Counted from the stretch's first letter, positions 31,572 to 41,260 are shown. The stretch: 64,000 nt of DNA from Streptomyces roseoviridis (GCF_039535235.1 NZ_BAAAWU010000001.1:5084001-5148000), one strand, 5' to 3'. Translations and numbers: made by a program. Notes: a model not told the origin generated them from the letters alone.

Positions 31572-32833
31572 CCATGGCGCTCGGCACCCGCATACCCGTA
31601 CTGCTCCGCGAGCGTCGGTTTCGGCGGTACTGGACCGGCCAGACGGTCTCGCTCGTCGGCGACCAGATCTCGCTCATGGCGCTCCCGCTCGCCGCCGTGC
31701 TCGTCCTGGGGGCCGACGCAGCCGAGATGGGCTGGCTGAAGACGGCCGAGTTGCTGCCCGCACTGCTGCTCAACCTGCCGCTCGGAGCCTGGGCCGACCG
31801 CCGGGCCCGCAGGAGACGGGCGATGATCGCGGCCGACATCGGCCGGGCCGCGCTGCTGCTGACCCTCCCCGTCGCCTACCTCCTGGACGCGCTGACGCTC
31901 GGCCAGCTGTACGCGGTCGCCTTCGGAGTCGGGGCGCTGTCCGTGCTGTTCGAGGCGTGCAACACCACCCTGTTCGTGGCGCTGGTCCCCGCCGAGCGCT
32001 ATGTGCAGGCCAACTCCCTCGTCAACGGGAGCCGTTCGATGGCCTGGCTGGCGGGCCCGGGCATCGGTGGCGTGCTGGTGCAGATCCTCACCGCCCCCAT
32101 CGCGCTGCTCGCCGACGCGCTCACCTATCTGGTCTCCGCCGGATACCTGGCGAGGATCCGCGCCGTGGAACCTCCCCCCGCGCCGGTCGAGAAGGGGCAC
32201 TTCACCGAGGGGCTGCGCTGGCTGCTGGGGGACGCGTCGATGCGTGCCCTGTTCGCCTCGGCCGGCACGGTCCAGCTCTTCAACTACATGTTCCACACCC
32301 TCTTCGTGCTCTACGCCACGACCGAGCTCGGCCTGAGCGCAGGCGTCCTGGGCGCGGTGCTCGCGGCAGGGGCGGTGGGCGGACTGATCGGCGCGGTGGC
32401 CAGCGGCGCCGTCGTCCGGCGGATCGGCATCGGACCGTCCCTCGTGGCCGGTTACCTCGGCTTCACGCTTCCGCTGCTGCTCATACCCGCGGCCGAGGGC
32501 CCCCTGCCGCTGGTCGTCGGGCTGCTGTTCGCCGCCGAGTTCCTGTCCTGCGTCGGCGTGATGGTGGTCGACGTCGCGGCGGGTTCCTTGCAGATGGCGC
32601 TGATACCCGACGCCATCCGGTCCCGGGTGATGGGGGCGTTCCGGACGCTGAACCACGGCTTCCGGCCGGTCGGCGCACTCGTCGGAGGTCTGCTCGGCGC
32701 CGGCCTCGGACTGCGGCCCACGCTGTGGATCGCGACCGTCGGCGCGGTGTTCGCGGTGCTGTGGGTGCTGCCCTCGCCGCTGTCGCGGCTGCGGGACCTG
32801 CCGGAGAAGGCGTCCGTCGTCCCGCAGCCGTGA
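31568..32833 (+). CDS. MFS transporter
   Basis: 421 residues with 12 predicted membrane segments. It begins RRFRRYWTGQTVSLVGDQISLMALPLAAV, the signature opening of the drug-efflux MFS group with MefA-like members. A basic loop DRRARRRRAMI between TM2 and TM3 is the MFS motif A region. The GTG start at 31568 overlaps the regulator stop; ATG 31574 is an alternative. Probably exports a small toxic compound sensed by the upstream regulator. Substrate unknown. Confidence 0.9.
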   Translation: MTMALGTRIPVLLRERRFRRYWTGQTVSLVGDQISLMALPLAAVLVLGADAAEMGWLKTAELLPALLLNLPLGAWADRRARRRRAMIAADIGRAALLLTLPVAYLLDALTLGQLYAVAFGVGALSVLFEACNTTLFVALVPAERYVQANSLVNGSRSMAWLAGPGIGGVLVQILTAPIALLADALTYLVSAGYLARIRAVEPPPAPVEKGHFTEGLRWLLGDASMRALFASAGTVQLFNYMFHTLFVLYATTELGLSAGVLGAVLAAGAVGGLIGAVASGAVVRRIGIGPSLVAGYLGFTLPLLLIPAAEGPLPLVVGLLFAAEFLSCVGVMVVDVAAGSLQMALIPDAIRSRVMGAFRTLNHGFRPVGALVGGLLGAGLGLRPTLWIATVGAVFAVLWVLPSPLSRLRDLPEKASVVPQP

Positions 32834-32974
32834 ACGAGGCCGGGCGGACGTCGGTGGCGACTTCCCCAATTCGGACCTCCGGTAACACTTACGCCGTTTG
32901 CCTCGAACGCCGCAACAGTGATCGAATGCGTCTTCGTCGAAGCAAAAAGGCGTGTGCGGTTTGTCCGGGGGTAC

Positions 32975-33871
32975 GTGAAAGTGTTCGGTCTGTTCGGTAA
33001 GAGTGGTGGGCGAGCCTCCCGGGGCGGCCCGCTGGCGGGACTGCCCGTGCCGCGGTCGGCGGGCGTCCTGAGCTGCCGGGTGCTCGACCCCGTCAGCGAG
33101 CCGGTCCGCCAGGCCGGGTTCGTGCTCACCGACACCGCGGGCCGCAAGGTCCTGGCCGGGGAGACCGACCCGTACGGCAGCGTCCTCGCGACCGTGCCGG
33201 CCGGCGAGTACCGGCTCGCGGTCACGGCGGAGGGCTACACCCCGTACCACGGAAACGCCCTGGTCACCGAGAACGCCCACGCGGGCCTCGGCGACGTACT
33301 GCTCCAGATCGCTCCCCAGCAGCCGCTGCCCGAGCCGGGCGACTGGGAGATCGACCCGATGCACTCCCAGATCGGCTTCACCGCCCGGCACATCGGCCTC
33401 GCCCGGATCCACGGCCGGTTCAACGCCTTCGCGGGCGCCGTCCGCATCGCGGAGCGCATGGAGCGGTCCGCCCTGCACGTCGTGATCGACGCCGCCTCCA
33501 TCGACACCGGTGTGCGGATGCGCGACGACCACCTGCGCTCAGGCGACTTCCTCGACGTCGGCGCCTACCCGACGATGGAGTTCTTCAGCGAACGCTTCGT
33601 CCACAAGGGCGGCAGCCGCTGGGCCGTGACCGGCGCCCTCACCCTGCACGGCGTCAGCCGCACGGTCACCCTCGACACCCAGTACCTGGGCCTCGGCAAC
33701 GGGCTGCAGGGCGAGAGGCGGTGCGCCTGCCGGGCCACCACCGAACTGCACCGCGAGGACTTCACCCTGACCTGGCAGACGCTGCTCGCGCGCGGCATCG
33801 CCGCGGTCGGCTCCAGCATCACCGTGGACCTGGACATCCAGATCGTGCCCAAGGCCGCGGCACCGGCCTGA
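32975..33871 (+). CDS. YceI family protein with carboxypeptidase-regulatory-like N-terminal domain
   Basis: 298 residues in two parts. Residues about 25-110 resemble a carboxypeptidase regulatory-like (CnaB/Ig-type) fold (GVLSCRVLDPVSEPVRQAGF, GEYRLAVTAEGYTP). Residues about 117-295 are a YceI lipocalin-like barrel (WEIDPMHSQIGFTARHIGLARIHGRF to TVDLDIQIVP), which binds long isoprenoid lipids in known relatives. No clear signal peptide, so probably cytoplasmic or tail-less. GTG 32975 is preferred; the frame opens at GTG 32918. The combination of the two domains is seen in actinobacteria. Confidence 0.88.
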   Translation: MKVFGLFGKSGGRASRGGPLAGLPVPRSAGVLSCRVLDPVSEPVRQAGFVLTDTAGRKVLAGETDPYGSVLATVPAGEYRLAVTAEGYTPYHGNALVTENAHAGLGDVLLQIAPQQPLPEPGDWEIDPMHSQIGFTARHIGLARIHGRFNAFAGAVRIAERMERSALHVVIDAASIDTGVRMRDDHLRSGDFLDVGAYPTMEFFSERFVHKGGSRWAVTGALTLHGVSRTVTLDTQYLGLGNGLQGERRCACRATTELHREDFTLTWQTLLARGIAAVGSSITVDLDIQIVPKAAAPA

Positions 33872-33875
33872 CGCC

Positions 33876-34127
33876 CTACGGCGCCTCCAGCCAGCCCTCG
33901 TACTCGGCCGCCAGCTCGTCCAGCGCCGCCGGATCCAGCCGGCCCTCGGGATCCTCGACCACCACCAGCCACTGGGCGTCCTCGGCGTCGTCCTCACCCG
34001 CCAGAGCGTCCCGGACGAGCTGCGGCTCCTCGGCCACGCCGAAGCGGTCGGGCAGCTCCTCGGCGACCTCCTCGGCCGCGTCGCGGTCGGGAAGGACCAG
34101 TACGTGTCTCACATCGCTCACGTGCAC
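33876..34127 (-). CDS. Small acidic hypothetical protein (83 aa)
   Basis: 83 residues, strongly acidic (many Glu/Asp), start GTG 34127 or GTG 34121. It reads VRHVLVLPDRDAAEEVAEEL then a DDAEDAQWLVVVEDP segment, resembling a small alpha/beta domain. No family recognised. It converges with the YceI gene with four bases between them and is divergent from holA. Confidence 0.65.
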   Translation of the reverse strand: MHVSDVRHVLVLPDRDAAEEVAEELPDRFGVAEEPQLVRDALAGEDDAEDAQWLVVVEDPEGRLDPAALDELAAEYEGWLEAP

Positions 34128-34177
34128 ATTCTCGACGATGGCCGGACTGTCGGTGCCGCGTGGGATGCTGGAGCGCG

Positions 34178-35167
34178 ATGGCCACCAGAAAGACTTCCAC
34201 CGACGACCTCCTCGCCCCCGTCACGCTCGCCGTGGGCCAGGAGGACCTGCTGCTCGACCGCGCGGTCCGGGAGGTGGTGGCGGCGGCCCGGGCCGCCGAC
34301 GCCGACACGGACGTCCGTGACCTCGCCCCCGAACAGCTCCAGCCCGGCACGCTGGCCGAGCTGACCAGCCCCTCGCTCTTCGCCGAGCGGAAGGTCCTGG
34401 TCGTGCGCAACGCCCACGACCTGTCGGCGGACACGAGCAAGGACATCAAGGCGTATCTCGACTCGCCCGTCGAGGAGATCACGCTCGTGCTGCTGCACGC
34501 CGGCGGCGCCAAGGGCAAGGGACTCCTCGACGCGGCCCGCAAGGCGGGCGCCCGGGAGGTGGCCTGCCCGAAGACGACGAAGCCGGCCGAGCGGCTGACG
34601 TTCGTACGGCAGGAGTTCCGCTCGCTGGGGCGCTCGGCCACGCCCGAGGCGTGCCAGGCGCTGGTCGACTCCGTCGGCAGCGATCTGCGGGAGCTGGCCT
34701 CCGCGGTGGCGCAGCTCACCGCGGACGTCGACGGCACGATCGACGAGGCGGTGGTCGGGCGCTACTACACCGGCCGCGCCGAGGCCTCGTCCTTCACGGT
34801 CGCCGACCGCGCCGTCGAGGGGCGGGCGGCGGAGGCCCTGGAGGCCCTGCGCTGGTCGCTCTCCACGGGTGTCGCGCCCGTCCTGATCACCAGTGCGCTG
34901 GCCCAGGGCGTCCGGGCGATCGGCAAGCTCTCCTCGGCCCGAGGCGGCCGCCCGGCCGATCTCGCGCGCGAGCTGGGCATGCCGCCGTGGAAGATCGACC
35001 GCGTCCGCCAGCAGATGCGCGGCTGGACCCCCGACGGCGTCGCCCTCGCCCTGCGCGCGGTCGCGGAGGCGGACGCGGGGGTGAAGGGCGGCGGCGACGA
35101 TCCGGAGTACGCCCTGGAGAAGGCCGTGGTGACCGTCGCCCGCGCCGCCCGCCTGCGACGCCCCTGA
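34178..35167 (+). CDS. holA: DNA polymerase III delta subunit
   Basis: Clamp-loader subunit that opens the beta clamp. The 329-residue protein has the HolA layout: an N-terminal AAA+-like domain without a Walker A motif (LAVGQEDLLLDRAVREVV, SPSLFAERKVLVVRNAHDL), a lid domain and a C-terminal helical collar (VADRAVEGRAAEALEALRWSL, ARELGMPPWKIDRVRQQMRGW). ATG 34178 has GGAG upstream. holA followed by convergent rpsT and then lepA is the conserved actinobacterial order and fits what is seen. Confidence 0.93.
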   Translation: MATRKTSTDDLLAPVTLAVGQEDLLLDRAVREVVAAARAADADTDVRDLAPEQLQPGTLAELTSPSLFAERKVLVVRNAHDLSADTSKDIKAYLDSPVEEITLVLLHAGGAKGKGLLDAARKAGAREVACPKTTKPAERLTFVRQEFRSLGRSATPEACQALVDSVGSDLRELASAVAQLTADVDGTIDEAVVGRYYTGRAEASSFTVADRAVEGRAAEALEALRWSLSTGVAPVLITSALAQGVRAIGKLSSARGGRPADLARELGMPPWKIDRVRQQMRGWTPDGVALALRAVAEADAGVKGGGDDPEYALEKAVVTVARAARLRRP

Positions 35168-35257
35168 CCCCCCGGGGCCGGACACCGCCCCGTATCAGGG
35201 CGGCTTCGCCCCGCCCCGGCGTGCGCCGTCCCCCATCCTCCGCACACACGCACACAC

Positions 35258-35303
35258 CGAAGGCCCCGCCGCCTCCTGGGGAAGGAGGGCGGCGGGGCCT
35301 TCG
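35258..35303. terminator. Strong bidirectional terminator between holA and rpsT
   Basis: CGAAGGCCCCGCCGCCTCC (35258-35276) is followed by a short loop and GGA-GGGCGGCGGGGCCTTCG ending at 35303; the outer 16 bases pair perfectly. It lies between convergent genes and can serve both. Confidence 0.85.
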
Positions 35304-35433
35304 GCGTTCAAGCTGGTGGTCTCGTACACGCGTGGCGAACGCGTCTCGCGTACGAGGCCGGGGTGGCCGACCGGGAGCGGATGAGAGGGCCCGCTGGGTC
35401 CCGTGCGGCCGGGTGAAGCCGTGAGATCAGAGC

Positions 35434-35700
35434 TCAGCCCTGAAGGGAGGCAACCTTGGTGGCCAGCGCCGACTTCTTGTTGGCGGCGGCGTTCTTGTGG
35501 ATGACACCCTTCGAGACAGCCTTGTCGAGCTGACGCGAAGCGGCACGAGCGGCCACAGTGGCCTTCTCGAGGTCGCCGGCGGCGACAGCCTCGCGGGCCT
35601 TGCGGATCGCGGTCTTGAGCGACGACTTGACGGCCTTGTTGCGCAGGCGCGCCTTCTCGTTGGTCTTGTTCCGCTTGATCTGGGACTTGATGTTCGCCAC
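35434..35700 (-). CDS. rpsT: 30S ribosomal protein S20
   Basis: 88-residue basic helical ribosomal protein that binds 16S rRNA. It reads MANIKSQIKRNKTNEKARLRN and ends in an Ala/Lys-rich helix with HKNAAANKKSALATKV, diagnostic of S20. GTG at 35700 is the start; AAAGG lies upstream. It is divergent from lepA across 215 bases that must hold both promoters, although no clear -35/-10 pair stands out to me. Confidence 0.98.
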   Translation of the reverse strand: MANIKSQIKRNKTNEKARLRNKAVKSSLKTAIRKAREAVAAGDLEKATVAARAASRQLDKAVSKGVIHKNAAANKKSALATKVASLQG

Positions 35701-35915
35701 GAAAGAGCCTTTACAGGTTCGATGTTTCTTCAGGATGTGCCACTCCCCCGTAGCCCTCCGGGCACGGGAGGCACCCCCAGGAGAGGGCACACGAGACACA
35801 GCTGTCCACGGTATCAGCCGCTCTCCACGCCGCCCAAACCGAGCACCGGCCCGCAGTCATGGGACCATGGAGCCTACGTATCCGTTCTGAACATCGCCCG
35901 AGACGAGAACCCTGC

Positions 35916-37787
35916 GTGCCCGCGACTCCTACCAACGTGCCCGAGCCGAGCCGAACCGACCCGGCTCTGATCCGCAATTTCTGCATCATCGCGCACATCG
36001 ACCACGGCAAGTCCACGCTCGCCGACCGGATGCTCCAGCTGACCGGTGTGGTCGACCAGCGGCAGATGCGCGCCCAGTATCTCGACCGGATGGACATCGA
36101 GCGTGAGCGCGGCATCACGATCAAGTCCCAGGCGGTCCGTCTCCCCTGGGCCCCCAGCGCGGGGCCGGACCAGGGCACGACGCACATCCTGAACATGATC
36201 GACACCCCCGGGCACGTCGACTTCACCTACGAGGTCTCGCGCTCGCTCGCCGCCTGCGAGGGCACGATCCTCCTCGTGGACGCCGCGCAGGGCATCGAGG
36301 CGCAGACCCTGGCCAACCTCTACCTGGCGATGGAGAACGACCTCACCATCGTCCCGGTCCTCAACAAGATCGACCTCCCGGCCGCCCAGCCGGAGAAGTT
36401 CGCCGAGGAGCTGGCCAACCTCATCGGCTGCCAGCCGGAGGACGTCCTCAAGGTCTCCGCCAAGACGGGCATGGGCGTCGAGGCGCTGCTCGACCGCGTC
36501 GTCCGGGACATCCCCGCGCCGGTGGGCGTCGCCGACGCCCCCGCCCGCGCGATGATCTTCGACTCCGTGTACGACTCCTACCGGGGCGTCGTCACCTACG
36601 TCCGTGTCGTCGACGGCCAGCTCAACAAGCGCGAGCGCATCAAGATGATGTCGACCGGCGCCACCCACGAGCTCCTGGAGATCGGCACCAACTCGCCCGA
36701 GATGCTCCCGGCCGACGGCCTCGGCGTCGGCGAGGTGGGCTACCTGATCACCGGTGTGAAGGACGTCCGCCAGTCCAAGGTCGGTGACACGATCACCTCC
36801 CAGAGCAAGGGCGCCCAGGAGGCGCTCGGCGGTTACAAGGACCCGAAGCCGATGGTCTTCTCCGGTCTGTATCCGCTGGACGGCTCGGACTACCCCGAGC
36901 TGCGCGACGCGCTCGACAAGCTCCAGCTCAACGACGCCGCGCTGGTCTACGAGCCGGAGACCTCCGCCGCCCTCGGCTTCGGCTTCCGCGTCGGCTTCCT
37001 CGGCCTGCTCCACCTGGACGTGATCCGCGAGCGCCTGGAGCGCGAGTTCGGCCTCGACCTGATCGCGACCGCGCCGAACGTGGTCTACCGCGTGGTCATG
37101 GAGGACGGCACGGAGCACACCGTCACCAACCCGAGCGAGTTCCCCGAGGGCAAGATCAGCGAGGTGTACGAGCCCGTCGTACGCGCCACGATCCTCGCCC
37201 CGACCGAGTTCATCGGCTCGATCATGGAGCTGTGCCAGAACCGGCGCGGCACCCTCCTCGGCATGGACTACCTCTCCGAGGACCGCGTCGAGATCCGCTA
37301 CACCCTCCCGCTGGCCGAGATCGTCTTCGACTTCTTCGACCAGCTGAAGTCCAAGACCCGCGGCTACGCCTCGCTCGACTACGAGCCCACCGGCGAGCAG
37401 GCCTCCAGCCTGGTCAAGGTCGACATCCTGCTGCACGGCGACAAGGTGGACGCCTTCTCGGCGATCACCCACAAGGACGCCGCGTACGCCTACGGTGTGC
37501 GGCTCGTCGCCAAGCTGCGCGAGCTCATCCCCCGGCAGGCCTTCGAGGTGCCGATCCAGGCCGCGATCGGCTCCCGGGTCATCGCCCGCGAGACCATCCG
37601 CGCCATCCGCAAGGACGTCCTCGCCAAGTGCTACGGCGGTGACATCTCCCGTAAGCGGAAGCTGCTGGAGAAGCAGAAGGAAGGCAAGAAGCGGATGAAG
37701 ATGGTCGGCTCCGTGGAGGTCCCGCAGGAGGCCTTCATCGCCGTCCTCTCCAGCGACGACGCGGCGGGCGGCAAGGCCAAGAAGTAG
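35916..37787 (+). CDS. lepA: Elongation factor 4 (LepA)
   Basis: Ribosomal back-translocase GTPase of 623 residues. G1 AHIDHGKST, G2 RGIT, G3 DTPGHVDF and G4 NKID are all present in the first ~165 residues. Domains II, III and V follow, and the C-terminal LepA-specific domain contains YGGDISRKRKLLEKQKEGKKRMK. GTG 35916 gives 19-20 extra residues before RNFCIIAHIDHG, as in other actinobacteria. A strong terminator follows. Confidence 0.98.
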   Translation: MPATPTNVPEPSRTDPALIRNFCIIAHIDHGKSTLADRMLQLTGVVDQRQMRAQYLDRMDIERERGITIKSQAVRLPWAPSAGPDQGTTHILNMIDTPGHVDFTYEVSRSLAACEGTILLVDAAQGIEAQTLANLYLAMENDLTIVPVLNKIDLPAAQPEKFAEELANLIGCQPEDVLKVSAKTGMGVEALLDRVVRDIPAPVGVADAPARAMIFDSVYDSYRGVVTYVRVVDGQLNKRERIKMMSTGATHELLEIGTNSPEMLPADGLGVGEVGYLITGVKDVRQSKVGDTITSQSKGAQEALGGYKDPKPMVFSGLYPLDGSDYPELRDALDKLQLNDAALVYEPETSAALGFGFRVGFLGLLHLDVIRERLEREFGLDLIATAPNVVYRVVMEDGTEHTVTNPSEFPEGKISEVYEPVVRATILAPTEFIGSIMELCQNRRGTLLGMDYLSEDRVEIRYTLPLAEIVFDFFDQLKSKTRGYASLDYEPTGEQASSLVKVDILLHGDKVDAFSAITHKDAAYAYGVRLVAKLRELIPRQAFEVPIQAAIGSRVIARETIRAIRKDVLAKCYGGDISRKRKLLEKQKEGKKRMKMVGSVEVPQEAFIAVLSSDDAAGGKAKK

Positions 37788-37812
37788 ACCGCGCGGTAGC
37801 TGCCGTGTACAC

Positions 37813-37851
37813 CGAACGGGTCTGTGCGCCATGTGCGCACAGACCCGTTCG
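37813..37851 (+). terminator. Terminator after lepA
   Basis: CGAACGGGTCTGTGCGC (37813-37829) and its exact complement (37835-37851) form a 17-bp perfect stem with a 5-base loop, followed by TTATAT. Confidence 0.85.
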
Positions 37852-38011
37852 TTATATGCAAGCTCTTACGCGCCAGTCTCAGGAGCTCTACTCTGAAGCC
37901 GCTCGAAGGTTACTCGCCAGTTAGATGCGTCACGTGGTCACGCAACGCCCCACGCCACGCGCATTGCCCGATCACACCGCCTGACCGCACCGCCGCCGCC
38001 CGGAGGACGTC

Positions 38012-39889
38012 GTGAGCGACACACAGACCCTGATCGAGAACCGGCCGCCGTCCGTCGCGGCCCTCTTCCTTGAGCGCGTCGAGCGGACCCCGGACGCGGA
38101 GGCCTACCGCTACCCGGTCCCCTCCGCCTCCGGCCAGGGCCCCGACGAGTGGAAGTCGCTCAGCTGGGCGCAGGCCGCCGAGCGGGTCTACGGCATCGCC
38201 GCCGGTCTCATCGACCTCGGCGTCGCGCCGGAGGAGCGGGTCGCCCTCGCCTCCTCCACCCGCGTCGAGTGGATCCTCGCCGACCTCGGCGTCATGTGCG
38301 CCGGCGCCGCGGTCACCACGGTCTACCCGCAGACCAACGCCGAGGAGTCGGCCTTCATCCTCTCCGACTCCGACTCGCGCGTCCTCATCGCCGAGAACGC
38401 CGACCAGCTCGCCAAGGCCGTCGAGCGCCGCGCCGACCTGCCCCAGCTCCACCACGTCGTCGTCATCGACCCCGAGGGCGCCGACACCTCCGAGGAGTGG
38501 GTGCTCACCCTCGCCGAGCTCGAGGCACGCGGCCAGGCGTACCTGGAGAAGCACCCCGAGGTCGTCAAGGAGCGGGTCGGGGCGATCACCAAGGACCAGC
38601 TCGCCACCCTGATCTACACCTCCGGCACCACCGGCCGCCCCAAGGGCGTCCGCCTGCCGCACGACAACTGGTCGTACATGGCCAAGGCCATCGCCGCCAC
38701 CGGCCTGGTCACCCAGGACGACGTGCAGTACCTGTGGCTGCCGCTCGCCCACGTCTTCGGCAAGGTGCTCACCTCCGGCCAGATCGAGGTCGGTCACGTC
38801 ACCGCCGTCGACGGCCGCATCGACAAGATCATCGTCAATCTGCCGGTCGTGCAGCCCACCTACATGGCCGCCGTCCCCCGGATCTTCGAGAAGGTCTACA
38901 ACGGCGTCGCCGCCAAGGCCCGCGAAGGCGGCCCGGCCAAGTACAAGATCTTCCAGTGGGCGGCCGGCGTCGCCCGCGAGTACGCCAAGGTCACCCAGGA
39001 CAACTTCCGCCGCACCGGCACCGCCTCGGCCCCCTTCGGCCTCACCGTCAAGCACAAGGTCGCCGACGCCCTCGTCTACAAGAAGCTCCGCGAGGCGTTC
39101 GGCGGCCGGCTGCGCGCCGCCGTCTCCGGCTCGGTCGCCCTGGCCCCGGACATCGGCTACTTCTTCTCTGGCGCCGGCATCCACATCCTGGAGGGCTACG
39201 GCCTCACCGAGTCCTCCGCGGCCTCCTTCGTGAACCCCGGCGAGGCCTACCGCACCGGCACCGTCGGCAAGCCGCTGCCCGGCACCGAGGTCCGCATCGC
39301 CGACGACGGCGAGATCCTGCTGCGCGGGCCCGGCATCATGGAGGGCTACCACGGCCTGCCGGAGAAGACCGCCGAGGTCCTGGAGGCGGACGGCTGGTTC
39401 CACACCGGCGACATCGGCGAACTGTCCGCCGACGGCTACCTGCGGATCACCGACCGCAAGAAGGACCTGTTCAAGACCTCGGGCGGCAAGTACATCGCCC
39501 CGACCGAGATCGAGGGCCAGTTCAAGGCCGTCTGTCCCTTCGTCTCCAACATCGTGGTGCTCGGCGCGGACCGGAACTACTGCACCGCGCTCATCGCCCT
39601 CGACGAGCCCTCCATCCTCGGCTGGGCCGCCGAGCACGGGCTCGGCGGCAAGTCCTACGCGGAGGTCGTCGCCTCCCCGCAGGCCGAGAAGCTCATCGAG
39701 GGCTACGTCGCCCGCCTCAACGAGGGCCTGCAGCGCTGGCAGACGATCAAGAAGTTCCGGCTGCTGCCGCGCGACCTCGACATCGAGCACGGCGAGCTCA
39801 CGCCGAGCCTGAAGATGAAGCGGCCGGTCGTGGAGCGGACCTACCAGCACCTGATCGACGAGATGTACGAGGGCGCCCGCGAGGCCTGA
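38012..39889 (+). CDS. Long-chain fatty acid-CoA ligase (AMP-dependent synthetase)
   Basis: 625-residue ANL-superfamily enzyme. It activates fatty acids to acyl-AMP and then acyl-CoA. Motifs: LIYTSGTTGRPKGV (phosphate-binding A3), EGYGLTESSA (A5), DGWFHTGDIG (A7) and ITDRKKDLFKTSGGKYIAP (A8-type hinge). The C-terminal catalytic Lys region is KMKRPVVERTY. The GTG start at 38012 begins SDTQTLIENRPPSVAALFLERV. Length matches the FadD15-type family. No neighbour in a clear operon; hemW follows after 68 bases with its own promoter. Confidence 0.93.
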   Translation: MSDTQTLIENRPPSVAALFLERVERTPDAEAYRYPVPSASGQGPDEWKSLSWAQAAERVYGIAAGLIDLGVAPEERVALASSTRVEWILADLGVMCAGAAVTTVYPQTNAEESAFILSDSDSRVLIAENADQLAKAVERRADLPQLHHVVVIDPEGADTSEEWVLTLAELEARGQAYLEKHPEVVKERVGAITKDQLATLIYTSGTTGRPKGVRLPHDNWSYMAKAIAATGLVTQDDVQYLWLPLAHVFGKVLTSGQIEVGHVTAVDGRIDKIIVNLPVVQPTYMAAVPRIFEKVYNGVAAKAREGGPAKYKIFQWAAGVAREYAKVTQDNFRRTGTASAPFGLTVKHKVADALVYKKLREAFGGRLRAAVSGSVALAPDIGYFFSGAGIHILEGYGLTESSAASFVNPGEAYRTGTVGKPLPGTEVRIADDGEILLRGPGIMEGYHGLPEKTAEVLEADGWFHTGDIGELSADGYLRITDRKKDLFKTSGGKYIAPTEIEGQFKAVCPFVSNIVVLGADRNYCTALIALDEPSILGWAAEHGLGGKSYAEVVASPQAEKLIEGYVARLNEGLQRWQTIKKFRLLPRDLDIEHGELTPSLKMKRPVVERTYQHLIDEMYEGAREA

Positions 39890-39908
39890 TCCGGCAGCCC
39901 GTCCGGGG

Positions 39909-39917
39909 TTTTCCACA
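39909..39917 (+). promoter_or_regulatory. DnaA-box-like sequence upstream of hemW
   Basis: TTTTCCACA fits the consensus TTWTNCACA, 41 bases before hemW. Functional binding is not shown. Confidence 0.25.
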
Positions 39918-39945
39918 GGCTCGGCGGTCACGTCGGGCGGTACGG

Positions 39946-39951
39946 GACAAT
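39946..39951 (+). promoter_or_regulatory. -10 box (GACAAT) of hemW
   Basis: GACAAT is six bases before ATG 39958. It keeps the two critical -10 positions (A2 and T6) and the leaderless spacing. Confidence 0.4.
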
Positions 39952-39957
39952 GGGCTC

Positions 39958-41190
39958 ATGCCTTCCGTACTGCCCGATGGTGAGCCCATGCCCGACGACG
40001 GGGCGCTGCCCGCGCACGCCCTGCAGGGGGCCGGGGAGCGTCCGCTCGGGTTCTATCTGCACGTGCCGTACTGCGCCACCCGGTGCGGCTACTGCGACTT
40101 CAACACCTACACCGCGAGCGAGCTGCGCGGCGCCGGCGGCGTGCTCGCCTCCCGGGAGAACTACGCCGGGCAGGTGGCCGAGGAGATACGGCTCGCCCGC
40201 AAGGTCCTCGGCGACGACCCGCGCCCGGTGCGGACCGTCTTCGTCGGCGGCGGCACCCCCACGCTGCTGGACGCGGCCGACCTCGTGTCGATGCTGGCGT
40301 CCGTCCGCGACGAGTTCGGGCTCGCCGACGACGCCGAGGTGACGACCGAGGCCAACCCGGAGTCCGTGAGCCCGGCCTATCTGGAGGAGCTGCGGGCGGG
40401 CGGCTTCAACCGGATCTCCTTCGGCATGCAGAGCGCCCGTCAGCACGTCCTGAAGATCCTCGACCGCAGCCACACCCCCGGCCGCCCCGAGGCATGCGTC
40501 GCGGAGGCGCGTGCGGCCGGCTTCGATCACGTCAACCTCGACCTCATCTACGGCACGCCCGGCGAGTCCGACGACGACTGGCGGGCCTCCCTCGACGCGG
40601 CGATCGGCGCCGGGCCCGACCACGTCAGCGCCTACGCGCTCATCGTGGAGGAGGGCACCCAGCTGGCCCGGCGCATCCGGCGCGGCGAGATACCGATGAC
40701 CGACGACGACGTGCACGCCGACCGGTACCTGATGACCGAGGAGGCGCTCTCCGGGGCCGGGTTCGAGTGGTACGAGGTGTCCAACTGGGCCACCTCCGAG
40801 GCCGGCCGCTGCCTCCACAACGAGCTCTACTGGCGCGGCGCCGACTGGTGGGGCGCCGGACCGGGCGCGCACAGCCACGTGGGCGGCGTGCGGTGGTGGA
40901 ACGTCAAGCACCCCGGCGCCTACGCGGCGGCCCTGGGCGAAGGACGGTCCCCCGGCGCCGGGCGCGAGGTGCTGTCGGAGGAGGACCGGCGGGTCGAGCG
41001 GATCCTGCTGGAGCTCCGGCTCCGGGAGGGCTGCCCCCTGGACCTGCTCCACCCGGCGGGCCTGGCCGCGGCCCGGCGTGCCCTCTCGGACGGCCTGCTG
41101 GACCCGGAACCGTACGCGCGGGGCCGCGCGGTCCTGACCCTGCGGGGGCGGCTGCTGGCGGACGCGGTGGTGCGGGACCTGGTGGACTAG
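39958..41190 (+). CDS. hemW: HemW-like radical SAM heme chaperone
   Basis: 410 residues. The radical SAM cluster motif CATRCGYC gives Cys39, Cys43 and Cys46. The next residue pattern CDFNTY, VFVGGGTPTLL, NPESVSPAYL, GFNRISFGMQS and DLIYGTPGES are all typical of HemW. It was historically annotated as an oxygen-independent coproporphyrinogen oxidase, but the CxxxCxxC without the fourth cysteine of HemN indicates a heme chaperone. It is followed by convergent DUF3097. Confidence 0.93.
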   Translation: MPSVLPDGEPMPDDGALPAHALQGAGERPLGFYLHVPYCATRCGYCDFNTYTASELRGAGGVLASRENYAGQVAEEIRLARKVLGDDPRPVRTVFVGGGTPTLLDAADLVSMLASVRDEFGLADDAEVTTEANPESVSPAYLEELRAGGFNRISFGMQSARQHVLKILDRSHTPGRPEACVAEARAAGFDHVNLDLIYGTPGESDDDWRASLDAAIGAGPDHVSAYALIVEEGTQLARRIRRGEIPMTDDDVHADRYLMTEEALSGAGFEWYEVSNWATSEAGRCLHNELYWRGADWWGAGPGAHSHVGGVRWWNVKHPGAYAAALGEGRSPGAGREVLSEEDRRVERILLELRLREGCPLDLLHPAGLAAARRALSDGLLDPEPYARGRAVLTLRGRLLADAVVRDLVD

Positions 41191-41230
41191 GGCGAGGCCC
41201 GGCCGCCGGCGCGCGGAGAGCGGAGAACAG

Positions 41231-41249
41231 CCGTCGAAGGGTTCGACGG
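41231..41249. terminator. Short hairpin between convergent hemW and DUF3097 genes
   Basis: CCGTCGAA (41231-41238) and TTCGACGG (41242-41249) pair perfectly around a GGG loop. No T-run; could serve both strands. Confidence 0.45.
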
Positions 41250-41260
41250 ACGGCTCGCCG

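Noticed and set aside
32918..32974. Upstream GTG start for the YceI protein
   Set aside because: The extra 19 residues are basic and unlike the family, with no ribosome site; GTG 32975 gives a normal beginning.
38149..41190. Very long open frame spanning the acyl-CoA synthetase and hemW genes
   Set aside because: The first part is the out-of-frame shadow of the synthetase (Arg/Pro/His-rich nonsense); only the part from 39958 is hemW. GC-rich DNA keeps wrong frames open.
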